NCBI GenBank assembly: GCA_033961575.1 | Contig: CM066729.1 | Coordinates: 97,343,001-97,407,000 of the forward strand | Source of the DNA: Aselliscus stoliczkanus | Lineage: Eukaryota > Chordata > Mammalia > Chiroptera > Hipposideridae | DNA length: 64,000 bases | Reading direction: 5' to 3' | In this document: positions 1 through 12,264 of the stretch, one piece after another | Layout of the letters: each line of letters begins with the position of its first letter | Numbering within the stretch: the first letter of the stretch is position 1 | Program-made: the position numbers and the translations under genes | The notes under the pieces: model-generated | Database searches by the model: none | Seen by the model: only the letters and a program-made list of their open reading frames with translations | Told to the model about the DNA's origin: nothing

Positions 1-678
1 AAATGCAAAAATTATATTTATAATACTCTTTAAATACTCATCTTTATGAACAAGGAACCAGTAGACTAAAACTCACTTCCTAAAGCTGACCTCCTAATGA
101 ATTTTAATTCTGTTTGCATATGACCTTAAAATACTGGTCCACTGAAAGTTACTGAAGAGTATGACAGATTCTCTCCAGAGATTGAATTTAATTCAATTTT
201 TACTATCAAGCAAGGCCTGAAAAACAGATAGGTTAGGCATCCCTTCTATTAATATGAATTTTAAGAAATTTGTATGTATGCCCAAACATTATTCCAACTA
301 AGAGTTCAGTTAAAACAACTTATAAGCTATCAATTTTTTTAAATGGCAAAAAACAAACAGAAATCTTGACTTTAAGGTGCTACACTCCCATTTAAGATTA
401 AATACTAAAATTAAACAACAATACCATTAAACTATTTATAGGTGGTCAAATGCCAGCTTATGTGACAACTAATCATTTTATGCATGGTTATTTAACATAT
501 CACTATATCTTATGGCTTAAATATTATCAAATTAGACCAAAATTATTCATATGTTAGACTGCCCCTCCAAAAACAGTGAAAGCCAAATACAATATTTTTC
601 TTCTTTTTGAAATCAATATCATTGAGTAACTTGGGGATAGGTTTCCCGTTTCTAAAGAAGAGGGGAGTCTTGCATTTT
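1..678. other. AT-rich DNA, nothing recognised
   Basis: No open frame, repeat family or structured element could be recognised on either strand before the L1 insertion that follows. Older decayed repeat sequence cannot be excluded by eye. Confidence 0.5.
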
Positions 679-691
679 AAAACATGTACCC

Positions 692-1028
692 ATCACAAAC
701 AGACTCATAAATACAGAGAAAAACTGATGGTTGCAAAATGGGAGTGGGATTGGGGGTCCGGGTGAAAAAAGTGAAGTGGTTAAGAAATACAGATTGGTAG
801 TTTCAAAATAGTCATGGGGATGTAAAGTACAGCACAGGGAATATAATCAATAATATTGCAATAACTATGTTTGGTGTCAGGTGAGAGACTTATGGGGGCA
901 TCACTTCATAAATTATATAAATGTCTAACCATATGCTGTACATATGAAACTAATATAATATAGAATGTCAACTGTATTTAAAAATAAAAATGAAAGAGTC
1001 CTGAAAACTAAAAATAAATAAATAAATA
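692..1028 (+). mobile_element. L1 3' UTR, 5'-truncated insertion
   Basis: The text follows the L1 3' UTR seen elsewhere in the window: GGGAGTGGGATTGGG near its start, then AGTACAGCACAGGGAATATA, then CTAATATAATAT close to an A-rich tail. It is flanked by a near-perfect target duplication, AAAACATGTACCC at 679-691 and AAAACCTGTACCC at 1029-1041. This shows a severely 5'-truncated retrotransposition on the plus strand with no ORF2 left. The 3' end matches the block that is triplicated at 21944-22842. Confidence 0.85.
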
Positions 1029-1041
1029 AAAACCTGTACCC

Positions 1042-1376
1042 TTCATTTTATTTTTAAACATTCACGTGCAAGAATGTCTCAGCTATAGGAATATTTATTT
1101 AATTATATTTTTAACCCAGGTGTCTGTGAAATTATTTTCAGAATCTTAAGCAGATACTAATTTACATATTTCACAAAGGTCTAACGTATTTGAAACTGTG
1201 ACTGTAATTGGATGATAAATTAAGCCAAAACATCACCTTCTATACATTGAAAGAACAAACTCCCAAGTTCACCCATAAGTGGCTCCATGGCTGATACTTT
1301 TTCTTTTATTTCACTTTTACAAAGTCCTTTCCATTCCCATCACTTTTCTATGTATTTCTTCAACAGTTAACTGAGA
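1042..1376. other. Unassigned AT-rich DNA
   Basis: Lies between two insertions. No repeat family or coding sequence recognised. Confidence 0.5.
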
Positions 1377-1390
1377 CTTGCTTTTTCTTT

Positions 1391-1846
1391 TTTCTTTTTA
1401 AAATATTTTATTGGGGAATTGGGGGAGGGGACACAGTGTTGGGGCATCAGGGAAGGGGAGCAGACAAGTTGCTGTCCTTGTTCTTCAGTCTAGTGGAGGA
1501 TGTCGCTTCACTGGCCCATGTTGGTATTACCATTGTGCTCTTCCCGGGTGAGGCAGTTGCTCTCCGGCCATTGGACGGCAGCTCACGGCCTCTCACGTCA
1601 GTCAGCTCACGCCGGCTGCTGGCCACTCAGGTAGCTCATGGCAGCGCAGTGCAGCAGGAGATACAGCCTACCCCCTTACCGGTGACTCACAACAGCCCAG
1701 CTCTAGGTTGAGCTGTTGTTCACCATCTTAGCTGCAGAGGGGGCAGCGTCACTGGCCCTTATGTGGGATCCCAACTGGGACCCTGCTGCTCAGAGCTGGT
1801 GTCCCAAGCCAACTAACTTTTAACCAATGCGCCACTCGGCCAGCCT
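1391..1846 (-). mobile_element. Composite tRNA-headed SINE, group C
   Basis: Read on the minus strand it begins with a tRNA-like head (GGCCGAGTGGCGCATTGGTT at the right edge), passes through a GC-rich body with CTGGCTGCTGG-type units, and ends in the segment complementary to TTTTATTGGGGAATTGGGGG. The target duplication is CTTGCTTTTTCTTT at 1377-1390 and CTTGCTTTTGTTTT at 1847-1860. Same family as 13473-13925, 20901-21401 and 40076-40500. A 91-codon open frame inside it is incidental. Confidence 0.85.
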
Positions 1847-1860
1847 CTTGCTTTTGTTTT

Positions 1861-2846
1861 TAATATAAACTTATGATATAATTACTAAATAAAAAATAAG
1901 AATGATGGTCCTATTACAGAGTCAATATGAGGTAAAAAGCCAATTAAAACCCCAGATGGAAGTGATGCATAAGAGAAAATAGCATAAATAGATAAGGGTA
2001 ATTAGTTGATTGGTTTATAGATCTAAAGTTCTCCCAAGAGATGATTTAAACGCACATAGTGGTCCAGAATGCTGAATTTTGCATTTGGGAGCTTTTATTG
2101 AACTAAAAGATCCTTAGATGGCTTTGTTCCCTCTTGGCTTCATATCCAAGTCAGACTCAAAGGTAACTTAATTCAATCAGGGCCTGAAATAAACTGCACA
2201 CAATAAATTCACTTCAGAAAATCTTTGTCAAATAAGCTGGAAGGTACCCCATTATAAATACTACAGATCAGATAAAAAGCCATAGTTTTAGGGAAAAGGC
2301 AGAATTTCAGTGGCTCAATATTTGACAATATATTTATTGTTCTCTATAGACTTGTAGTCATTCTGTGTGTATCTATAGATTACAGAACAATACAGCTCCC
2401 CTGACTAGCTATTCTTGTAAACATGACAATAGAGAATTATGTGTCATGTGTTACTCCCGTCTCTTTTAGCCATTCAGAATTAATAATGCAGTCTTCCCTG
2501 TGTTATAAGAAATCATGATCCATAGATCATCTGCTATGTATATTCTGGGTCAGAAGTAAGACAAAATAAAAGAATAAAGGGTAAACAGGGGACCTAGTCA
2601 AGATGTTTGTATCTTACATATAAGAGTAAAAACACTTTATATTTTAACAACGAAATGCAATACTTTAAGCATGAAGCAAATTGAATCAGATATTGTTAGC
2701 TTCGTTTCTTGCTAGTTACAAGTACTGAACAGATTGTTTGGTGTGGTTTTTTTTTAATAAAAATAAAGAAGTTAGGATTTATTTGTCTACTAAAAATCTA
2801 AACCTGATTATTAAGCCAACTTTAGCCTTGGGTTAAATCTATTCTG
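1861..2846. other. Unassigned AT-rich DNA
   Basis: No coding sequence or repeat family recognised. Contains a short poly(T) run near 2750. Confidence 0.5.
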
Positions 2847-2847
2847 A

Positions 2848-3218
2848 CTACTACAACTGACTGGGTGACTTAAACAACAAGTATTTATTTTCTGGCCATT
2901 CTGGAGGCTGGGAAGTCCAAGATCAAGGTGCCAGCCAATTTGATTTCTGGTGCTAGCTCTCTTCCTGGCTTACAGAGGGCCACCTTCACGCTTTGTGCTC
3001 CCATGACCTGTTCCTGGTGTACAAGCAAGGGGCAGAGAGAAAGCAAGTTCTCTGCTGTCTCTTCCTACAAACACACTAATCCTGGATTAGGGCCCCGCCC
3101 ATATCACCTCATTTAACCTTAGTTACTTTCTGAGACACCCCAGCTGGAAATACAGCCATTGCAGATTGTGGTTCAACATGTGAATTTGGAAGGGACACAA
3201 ACATTCAATTCATAAAAC
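2848..3218 (-). mobile_element. MaLR-type solitary LTR (MST/MLT1-like)
   Basis: The plus-strand text carries TTCTGGAGGCTGGGAAGTCC and AAGATCAAGGTGCCAGC on the left and GGACACAAACATTCAATTC on the right. That is the reverse complement of the mammalian apparent LTR retrotransposon LTR, which starts with a segment ending GAATGTTTGTGTCC. No internal retroviral sequence adjoins it, so it is a solitary, diverged LTR. The exact subfamily was not resolved. The 62-codon frame inside it is incidental. Confidence 0.75.
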
Positions 3219-3224
3219 CCAAAA

Positions 3225-3719
3225 AGATATTATTTTATTCTCCTGTGCTTTCTCAATTCTCAGTGTTTGTGCCTTTCCCCTTACATGTCATATTGCTTTG
3301 AAAACCAACATATATTGTTTCTATGTGTGCGTTTGCATTTTAATGTTCTCTGCCTTTATATAAATTCAAAATTTCCCAAGCCAAATTTATATTTACTATG
3401 AATAGCCTGGCTTTTCTTATCTACTTTTTTTTTCTCTTGCACATCATTTTTCATCTTCTGCATAAATGGAATAATTTACACAATAGATACTGTAAGTTCT
3501 TCTACATGTTTCCCAATTCTCTAAAGATACATTGGTTTATGTTCATTTGAAGCTTCAAATTCTATCTGCTTTGAAATATATATTCAAATATGATTCCAGA
3601 AGACATATCTTGCAGGTTGATTAAATGTTTATTACCAGTGAATATAAATCATAAAACTCTCTGTTGAAGAAATACAGAAGGTAACTAATTGTTATAGTAC
3701 ATTGGAAAGACTTGGATAT
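3225..3719. other. Unassigned AT-rich DNA
   Basis: No gene or repeat family recognised. Confidence 0.5.
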
Positions 3720-3905
3720 CAACCCCAATGTAGACACTTTGTGGATGTTTGACCAAGGGCTGGTTATTGAGCCCACCCAGTCTCTTTTTCTATATCAGAA
3801 AAACATATGAAAGTTACATAAAATTGCCTTACCTACACAGAGGCTTGTTGCCAGGATAAAATGAAACAATATATATGAAAAATACCACACAAGTTAGTTA
3901 TTAAT
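3720..3905 (+). repeat. MIR SINE remnant
   Basis: Diverged MIR. The order 'trouble-free' MIR landmarks TTGGATATCAACCC, a decayed CTCATCTGTAAAATGGG-like block, and CAGGATAAAATGAAA (matching GAGGATTAAATGA) is preserved on the plus strand. Confidence 0.55.
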
Positions 3906-5849
3906 CAAAGAAGCAATTAAACATAAGAATAGGTTTTTAAAATATATTTTCCTTCTCTTCAAAAGAAATGTAAATGTGAAAAAAACTATAGAATGCAAAC
4001 TTTCATGTGTTCAAAAAAGTAAGCACAACAGGATTCTCTCCCGCTTCTATCAGGCCATGAAAATTTCTTCTTATATTTTTAACTTACATTTTACCTACAT
4101 TTTTACCTAACTTTCAAATTTAACAACTACATGCAAAATATTTAAACTTATCGATTTAATGAATTATTTTTGATAACGATTTTAGTTTCACCTGAACAAA
4201 TTTAAGAAATACAAATGACATATGTTTTGTATTTGTATTACAATGGCCTTTTTACAATGGAATAATATGCAAAATAGACTCTGGTCATTTTACGTATTCA
4301 TTTATAACCCCACCCCCACCACACAAAAAAAAGTCCTCTTTAAAATTTGCAAGAAGTAAGGGATCATGAAAATGGTCACATATTGGTTGAAGACAACCTA
4401 ACGGTTTAGTAAAAAAACAAAAACAAAAAAAAAACTTTTCTGAGAAGTTTACTTACTGTCCCACATGTGGCACAGCAATGTAGCAAATAAAAAATAGATG
4501 TGTTCTCATTGTACTTGTAAAAATCAAACCAAAGGATTATCAAAGTTACCCATACAATGTGTAAGGGAGGTTCCTTTTTAAGTGGGCCAAAGGGATTTTG
4601 CACGTGGAATTTACTGGGTTTTCCCACATTGTATTCATTCTACTTGGGGAATTTGGATTTCTGTGTTACTGGGGATTTGCAGGTTTTCTACAGCTTGATG
4701 CAAAGTAGAGAGAAAGAAAAAGACAATATTCTCCTGGACTCAGTTTTGTGGATCTCTTGTGTCTTTACATTAACCTCTGTGCCTGACTTAAGACATATTA
4801 ATTTTGGTGATGCACACATGAAATAAGGTTTTCTAATTTTTTTCCTTTTAGATTGCCTTTAAATTGTGAAAGCTAACTTCTGTGAAATTTATGAATGACA
4901 TGAATTCACAGCCTGTTTGGAAGTATTAGTTGTGCAAAATAGGTGTTTTCTTGCTATGTTTCATATGAATTAAATCTTCAAATAAGATTTAAAAACACAT
5001 AGGAGCAGGTATTACCTAAAACGTTGCTGCTGTGAGTCCGCTTAAACAAATAAACCTCTTGTAAGGTAAAAAAATGTAGCAATATTCTAGTCTGTTTGGG
5101 ATTATCTAAGTGCTTAAATGCAAGGCCTGCCTGGATTTAATTTCTTTCTTGGTGAGGGAGGAGCAAAACCAGTGGGAGTGGGTTGAAATGGCCAGAATCA
5201 GAACAAATAGTTGAAACCACACTCTGAAGTCAGTGTCAGACACAGGTTTGCAGGCATAAATAGCCACACACCTGGCGGAATTTTTGGAGGTTGGTGTGTA
5301 GGAGCTCTCAGCTCCAGAAAACTCTGTCATCCACCGTTGATCAGGTCGTTGGGACTACTGAACTTTGTTTATTTGGATTGCAACACAATCTACTGTCTTT
5401 TAATGTACAGATAGTAATAATAGCATTTATTACTTATGTAATAGTTTGCAAATATTATTTAAAAGTTATTTTCCAGTCTCTCTTGTGTTCCTAACAAAGA
5501 ATCTCTAGGACTTTAGTATGAATGAACTTATCAGGTAACTATGAAAAACACTTGACTGTCTGGTTATGAGAAAAGACAAAGGAAAGGCAAAGAGAAGAGT
5601 ATAGAAAAGAAAGTGTATTATTCACCATTTGTTCATCCACCCCTTTGGTGTTCTTTATGTGCTGACACAATGAAAAGCATGATTCCTGTCTACTTTTATG
5701 AAAGTCATATCTTCATAAAAATGGGCAATATGAAACTAATAAACACATAATACTCATTTACAAATTGTGACAAGAGTGGAAAGTGTTGATCAGGGACAGC
5801 CTCTGAAGAAAGGATATTAAATGTGCAACTTAACTCATCATATGTACTT
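3906..5849. other. Long unassigned stretch
   Basis: No recognised repeat family or exon. Short open frames on both strands (for example 4406-4826 and 5106-5494) have no family signature, overlap each other and lie in AT-rich DNA. I treat them as chance. Confidence 0.5.
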
Positions 5850-6045
5850 ACTATGTACTCAGGTCTGCAATAGGAGGTGCTACTATTATCTAAAATAACT
5901 GTTCCTTATCATCATCCATATTTTATAGAAGAAGAAACAAAGTTGTCGAGAACTTGGAAGACTCACACATTTTCACTGACAACGAATTTAAAACCAGATA
6001 CCTGGCTTTGGCATGCTTAACCACTGCGCCCTACTGCCTCACAAC
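5850..6045 (-). repeat. MIR SINE remnant
   Basis: The plus strand shows ATATTTTATAGAAGAAGAAAC (MIR reverse-complement block), AATTTAAAACCAGATACCTG and CATGCTTAACCACTGCGCC, in the order expected for MIR read on the minus strand. Confidence 0.75.
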
Positions 6046-6920
6046 TGGAAGGCGGATAGATGGCAGTCTGGCAAGTCTCCAAAGCAGAGAAATCTGAAGA
6101 TAAACTTCCAGCTCTCAGTCTTGCATAAATTTGCTGAACCCTCAAGCAGTCCAGGGTATCAGAGTCAGCATCATTGCAGTCGATTGTACTAATTATAAGC
6201 TTCAGGGACTTTAGTTGTACTGGCTGCTGGAAAATATGCTGATTGTAAGAAGAGGATTGCTGTAGGTGGCCCCTGAGGCAGAGGTCACCAGAAAGCAGGA
6301 AATACCCTTAAGCCATTCAAACTGAGCCAGCCTTCTCTCCTTAGTGATAAAGACCAAAGACAGGAGTCAAGGCAGAGAAAAAAATTAACATACTATATAT
6401 GACACTCCCTGCATGTAAGATGTTTTAATAGTGTTCAGCTATTTAGAATAATTACGCCTAATCACATAATTCCTGTCAATTGGGGAAGTGACATAATTTA
6501 GATGTTGAACAAGAAATGTAGATTAAATAATTATAATGTATAATTGTAATTTATGGATAATGATGGGCACATTTTCAACTTTGCCAAATAGTGTAATTTG
6601 AGGCTTCATGGAAATGTGTCTCACCATTTCTATGTCCTATTTCTGACCAAATATAACAGCTTTGAAAGCTTCATAGTGTAAACTTAATGGTTTCCCTCTG
6701 TTTCTAGGACATCCTAAATACCGAGTGTTCTTAAGAGGCTAATGTGCTTTTAGCCTCTTTTCAGGAATCTCAGATGAAATAGACTCTCTTAGAAGGAATT
6801 CAGGATTTCAGCTGTTTTTCAAGGGAAGTAACCATCTAGAAGACTGAAAACTCTGTAGAAATCTATGGCAAATTTGAGCATGGAGGGCTCATTCCTGTTA
6901 GTTAAGTCACACAACACATG
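6046..6920. other. Unassigned DNA
   Basis: Moderate base composition, no coding or repeat signature that I can name. Confidence 0.45.
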
Positions 6921-6924
6921 TCTA

Positions 6925-7240
6925 TCAGTGGCCATTATGTATCAGGTGCTGTGCTGGCTGAGTGCGGGGCATTCTGTGGAAAGCAGGGTCCAAGGAAGCC
7001 AAGAAAAGAGAGGAGATGAGTAAGCAGGCCATGCCCAACACTGGTAAGTCTTCCCAAGAGAGCAACTGAGATAAGAGTCTTTTATTAGGGAGCTGATAAT
7101 TGGTGACTTTTATGAGGACATGCAGTGGAGTGGTGGTGTCCCAGCCAGAGGCATGAAGCTGGGAAGCAAGTCAGGGAAGAACTGGAGAGAATACTTCTGT
7201 TGAAAAGTCTCATAGTGAATTAGAGGAGTGAAATCAGATA
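6925..7240 (-). repeat. Probable L2 LINE fragment
   Basis: CAGTGGCCATTATGTATCAG followed by GTGCTGTGCTGGCTGAGTGC resembles the antisense L2 3' end ('ctatgtgccaggc...gctgggg'). AGTCAGGGAAGAACTGGAGAG further on is compatible. Strongly diverged. Confidence 0.4.
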
Positions 7241-7374
7241 GGAATGTTGAGCTGAAGGCAGTCTGCTGTCCTCCTACACCCTCAATGGGATAGATTTACC
7301 TGAATCCTGATGAAAAGAATAATGGCAGGAAAACTTTACCAAAAGCTTTCATGCCAGGTTTTTACCTTATCTGT

Positions 7375-7510
7375 TATGCTCATCTATTCATCGCCCCATT
7401 CCTGTGAGGTATCTGATCTTATAGTCCCATTGTACAGCTGAAGAAACTGAGTTTGAGAAAGGTTAAATGTCTTGCCCCTATTGCTTGTAATAAACAATAA
7501 CACTATGAAG
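7375..7510 (-). repeat. MIR SINE remnant
   Basis: Carries GTACAGCTGAAGAAACTGAG, GAAAGGTTAAATGTCTTGCCC and a preceding ATTCCTGTGAGGTATC. This is the core of MIR in antisense. Confidence 0.7.
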
Positions 7511-9080
7511 AACTCCAGGTCTCTCTGCCTCTATAGGTAAAATTAATCACCAGAGGATGAGAGTCCATAATCGAAAGTTCCAGGTCCCAAGAAGTCTGGA
7601 GTGGATGAAATCCAATGGAGAAATAGAGGGAAAAGTCTCAATTTAAGATAATTTAGGATATTGAATTATCCTAAAGGAAAAGAAAATCAACACCATCTTA
7701 CTAGCAGGGAGAGATAAAAATACGAGTGAAAAGGCAACTTGATAGACTCAGTGAAGAAGGTTGGGGGCAATTTCATGTGGTGGGTTCTTTGTGCTTATAA
7801 AAGTAAAGGTCTTTCATGATAGAGAAAAGAAATGAAGGAGCTGAGACTGCAGAATGAGTAGCACATGGTGCCAAATTTTAACCATGAGGAATAGGAGAAG
7901 GGACTACTGCAGAACTGCATTTGCTTGTCAGGGCCGCATTAAGGTTGTTGACAATGAATTTCATGTGGATATGCAGGTGTAAAGGCAAGAGCTAGACTGA
8001 TACATTGTTGGATACAAAAATGGAAAGGAAGTGAAATGAGGGAGTCAATAGGTAGGATAGAAATAAAAGAGTTTATGGACTGGAAATTCTGAGTTAATCC
8101 ATATTCAAATATATTTGGGAATTGAGTGAGAGAACTGAAACATAAAGGTGGTAGTTGGAATGAAGACTCAACTTGTAATTTCCAAACTCGGTTCAAAATG
8201 AAGTAGGCCCCAGGTATCAGGAGAGAAGATAGACCCTAAAGGGCATTATTTCTAAGAGAATTTACTCTCGTGACTTTCAGTAGTATCAGACCAGAGTTAT
8301 GTATACTCCGTCAATTCCTTCAAAAGGAAATATACAGTTTAATATGCTTATTAAACATGTTAAACTAAAGTTAGATTTTTCTGACATATGATTAACATGA
8401 ATAGCTGTAAAAGCTGTTTTGTATGAGTTCCTGATGTCAATACCTCTTTTGATAATGAAAGTATTTTATGTAAAAAGAGAAAAACAGGGTGGTTAATGAC
8501 CACAACTATATGATAACTGAATTGATTAATCCGTACTACTTGTGATCACAGTTAGACAGGAAATTAGTGGCCTGTTAAGGCCTGTAGCTCAGTAAATAGA
8601 AGTTAGAGAATAAAAGATTAGTCAAAAATCAGTAAAGAAAGCTGAAATTAGAGGTAAGGAGAAAAAGATCAGAATATGGTAAATGTATGTGAGAGGTATG
8701 AGGGTCGAGTAATTAGTTATTTAACCAAATGGAGACATTTCTCAAAAGTAATGATAAAGTTCAAATGACAAAACCAAGAAATTGTCAGACCATCATTGAA
8801 ACATAGAGAATACATAATTATTATGACAAATATATATATATAGTCATCAATGACCTACAAAATTGTTTCCCAGAATTTAATAATTTACCATATTTAAAGT
8901 GAACATAAACTCTATGTTTTAGCCTTTATTATAGTCTGACCCTGCAGAATGTGGATGATGGTTTGTATGGTAAAAATTGCTTCTTGGCAAATGATCACTA
9001 AAATGATTATTACTTTTGTCGTAAACTAGGTATTGTGGCTTTCAATGTGTAAGTCAGAATGAAGAAAGGAACCTGAAGGT
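7511..9080. other. Long unassigned stretch
   Basis: Purine-rich on the plus strand between about 7550 and 8230, with many GGAGA/GAAAG words. No family recognised. The 85-codon minus-strand frame at 7939-8196 is the shadow of that purine bias. Confidence 0.45.
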
Positions 9081-9081
9081 A

Positions 9082-9200
9082 GATGTGTCTGTGTGTGCAC
9101 ATATGTGTGTTTATATGTGCCTGGCTGTGCACATGCAGACATGTGTGTGGACAGGTGCATGCCTTATATACTCGTGCGTGTGTGTCTATGTGTAGGCCTA
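9082..9200. repeat. Degraded (TG)n tract
   Basis: Alternating purine-pyrimidine words (GTGTCTGTGTGTGCACATATG, TGCACATGCAGACATGTGTG) with many interruptions. An old dinucleotide microsatellite. Confidence 0.75.
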
Positions 9201-9391
9201 GGACTCAGTGACACTGGTGTCTTTCTTTACCAAGTGTTAATAGTCTTGATTTAATTACATACACTTTAATTATATGGTCTTCAAGGTAAAATAGGTTGAG
9301 TCATCATAATCATGTCATTCTCATTTGTACCTGACTCGTGATATATAATCTGAGGACAGTCCAGGTAAAAATGGCTACTTAAAAGTTATGA

Positions 9392-9513
9392 GGGCCGGCC
9401 GAGTGGCGCGGTGGTTAAGCGCTGGCTTGGGAAGCCAGCGGCCCTGGTTCGGTCCCACATATGAGGGCCAGTGTCAGTAACCTCAAAAAGCAATAACAAA
9501 AATAAAAACAAAC
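9392..9513 (+). mobile_element. tRNA-headed SINE, group A
   Basis: A tRNA-like head contains an A-box-like GAGTGGCGCGGTGGTTAAG and a B-box-like GGTTCGGTCCC, followed by CATATGAGGGCCAGTG and an A-rich tail. The target duplication is perfect: AAAAGTTATGA at 9381-9391 and 9514-9524. The anticodon-arm-like stem GCTGGCTTGGGAAGCCAGC is self-complementary. It is a mobile element, not a tRNA gene, because it is a multicopy family with a tail and target duplications. Confidence 0.95.
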
Positions 9514-9524
9514 AAAAGTTATGA

Positions 9525-11001
9525 AATCACTTGTATCATCAGTGAGAAAATTAAAACTAATTTATATTTTAAAAGGTTACCCCAACCCCCTTCATTTCTT
9601 CATATTATATGGTCATGCTAATACAAGGAAAGGAAGGAACAAACTGCCTAGCTGAAGAGAGAGTGTTTTAAGTCATATGTAGAAAAGGAAAGAATTTCCG
9701 CTGTTTCTGTATTTCAGAGGCTGATGGAGAAAAGTCATCATAGCTAAGATTGGGGGCAAGAGAAGCTCTGTGACTGGTCTTATTCACACCTCTGTGCTTC
9801 ATGGAACCATATTGTTTCCTCTGAGTGGCTGAGAAAAAAAATAGTTTTCCCTTTTGCTGATAGCTCGTTGAGAACATATAAAAGCCTTCCTCATCAGGTT
9901 AAGAAAATTACATCACTGATAAGTCAACCTGCTGTACCCTTTTGGATACTCGTCTCTAGGTAGAAAATGTGGCATTTTTAGACATTAAGACTATTTTGGA
10001 TTCTTTTGAATTCATCCAAGAGCAATTGAGTCTGATGTGATTTTTTTTGCCCTCATCCCCTGGGATATGAAGAGCTCTTTTGTCATTCTAGCATTTCAGT
10101 TGGCAGAGTCCCTGGAATAGGTCAGAAAAGCTCGTACAGAGATTTTTATATTACAGCATTGTTAGCTAAATTAATCCTTTTGCCTAGATTTTTTTTTTTC
10201 CCTGAAGAGAAATTTTGTAAAGTTAATTGGAGTCTCAGGAAAAGAAATAATAAAAGGCAGAACTTCCACTGGGTGAAATAGGCATATTATCTTAAAACCA
10301 AAAAGATATATTATGAAAGAGGATGCTTGGCTTTTCATACAATTAAAGCCTGAAAGGAAACTTAATTTCATACAGCCCATTCTTTTTTCTCTCAAGGTAA
10401 GACAGTTCATGAACATTTCTAGAGGGATATATTTTTTAATCTTATTATTCAGGATCTATAGTGAGAGGAATTATATACCTCTTCATAAAATCTCATGGTT
10501 ATCAAGTATCTTGCTCAGTAACTTCTACTCTTCTCTAGCTTAAATATCATGTGATGAAATTTTATTTAATTTTTCCCTAACCCTCCTATAAGGAAACAGT
10601 AAGTCTTTTTCATTGTGAATAGTTAGCCATACTATTTATAATAACCTTACGCACAATATTGACACAGGAAACATGCTTTAGCCTACTATTTTTTTAAAAA
10701 ACTACTTGATTATCCTTTCCCACTATGAGGTCTTGCTTATTCATTAAAGCTACGTTCTTGTATCTTTCATATGTTGTCTATGCCTTAGATACACATAATG
10801 TTTTATTTCTTAAATTATTAAATCTTAAACTTTTATTTTAGTAGAATTACTGTTTGTCTCATCATTATGTATTGAACTAAATATCTTTAGAAAGAGATGT
10901 ACATTTTAAAATTTATATATATATATATGTTTTACGTAGATATGTGTTATCGGCACCCTCTATTGACTTCAGCAGAAAAGATGATGTCTTACCTGGTTGT
11001 G
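9525..11001. other. Long unassigned AT-rich stretch
   Basis: No gene recognised. Overlapping short frames at 10171-10543 have no family signature. A short (TA)n lies at about 10914-10928. Confidence 0.5.
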
Positions 11002-11014
11002 CCACTAGATGGCA
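11002..11014 (+). promoter_or_regulatory. CTCF-like core motif
   Basis: CCACTAGATGGCA fits the CTCF core CCASYAGRKGGCR at every position. A weaker opposite-strand match (CACCCTCTATTGA, about 10 of 13 positions of the reverse-complement core) lies near 10955. Motif match only; occupancy is unknown. Confidence 0.35.
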
Positions 11015-11799
11015 CTGATCTACCTTTGACAGACATTTGCTTGAGAAAAGTTATTTTTTTTAATTAAGAAATATATCACTTTTCTTAACCCATAAACTTT
11101 TAAGTGTGCAGTGAGTTTTTAATATTTGCAAATATATGATATTGCTGTGAGCAACCTTAAAACGTTAAGAGATTGGACAACAAACGAGTGTTGCTCTTTC
11201 CTGTTGGAACATTTTTATCCCTCCTACTCTATAGTATATGCAGGAAAAGTCGAGTTCAACATTGAATTTTAAAATGTTCATCCTTGCCAATGTTTACTAG
11301 TATCTTCTTTAAAAAGTACTTATTCCTTTTCACTGATTTTAAGTGGCTATTTCTGGGAGTTAAAATTTTAAGTTACTTAATAGGCCTAGTTTTCGCAAAT
11401 TTCTGTATCAACTTTTTTTTGAGAAGGTATGTGTTTGCTTTTTCTCTTTTAGCAACCTATAACAATTCTCAGTGAAAATGTGATTCTTTGCTTGTGTCAT
11501 GTTTTACCTGACTCCAGTTCAATCAGGGTTACTTTTTAGATAGGAAGTTAATTTTTATCTAAAACGAAGATGCATAGAAATTTCTATTATCCAAAAAAGG
11601 CAGATATTTATAGCCACTCAAAATTAAGAATCATTGTAAAATATATCAAAAGAAATATTGGAAATATTTGTCTCAGTTCATCCCACCTTAATTTGCCGTC
11701 ATGCAAACTAATGGAGGGTGGCAAATGCAAAATTGTAAATTAGTTTAGAATATGACATGTCCATTAGATGCCACGATGCTTCAGACTAAATCTACATCA
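11015..11799. other. Unassigned AT-rich DNA
   Basis: No gene or family recognised. The 63-codon frame at 11284-11475 is hydrophobic because the DNA is T-rich. Confidence 0.5.
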
Positions 11800-11935
11800 A
11801 GGTTCATAGCCCTGGAAGTGTGCATCAGAATTACCTGTGGAGATTTTTTTAACTACCTAAACACAGATTCCACCACAGATCTATTTACTGAATCAAAACT
11901 GTTGGGAGTGAGCATGGCCATTTGGTTAAAGGCGT
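11800..11935. repeat. hAT-Charlie (MER5-type) remnant
   Basis: GTGCATCAGAATTACCTGTGG followed by CTGAATCAAAACTGTTGGG matches the widespread Charlie/MER5 wording 'gcatcagaatcacctggggag...ctgaatcagaat'. It is a terminal fragment; no target duplication is visible. The 83-codon frame across it is incidental. Confidence 0.65.
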
Positions 11936-12099
11936 TAGGGTCTGCTCTCCTGAGCAGGCAGTATGAGAATACTAGTACTCAAAGAAGACATTTGGTTCAA
12001 TAGCATCATCTTATTTAAAAATCCTGCACCGTGGCTCAACACTCTGGAAGTTGGAGCCAGTATTTCTACCTATTAGCTCTTACTCCCAGTATTTCTAGT

Positions 12100-12262
12100 T
12101 ATTAGTTCTGTGACCTAAAGCGGATAATTTACATTGTTATGCCTGAGGTTTCTAAACTATATAAGGTGACAATAAGAATATCCACCTTATACGAGGTTGC
12201 CCTGAGGAATAAAAGAGCTAACACACGTAAAGTGGCCGAAGCTTAGCTCTCAGTAGGTGAGA
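12100..12262 (+). repeat. MIR SINE remnant
   Basis: TTCTGTGACCTAAAGCGGATA, TTGCCCTGAGGAATAAAAGAG and GCTTAGCTCTCAGTAGGTGA follow the MIR order on the plus strand. Confidence 0.7.
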
Positions 12263-12264
12263 GA

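Noticed and set aside
9392..9513. tRNA gene
   Set aside because: A and B boxes are present, but the copy has a SINE body, tail and target duplications and recurs many times. No intact cloverleaf with a standard anticodon loop was found.
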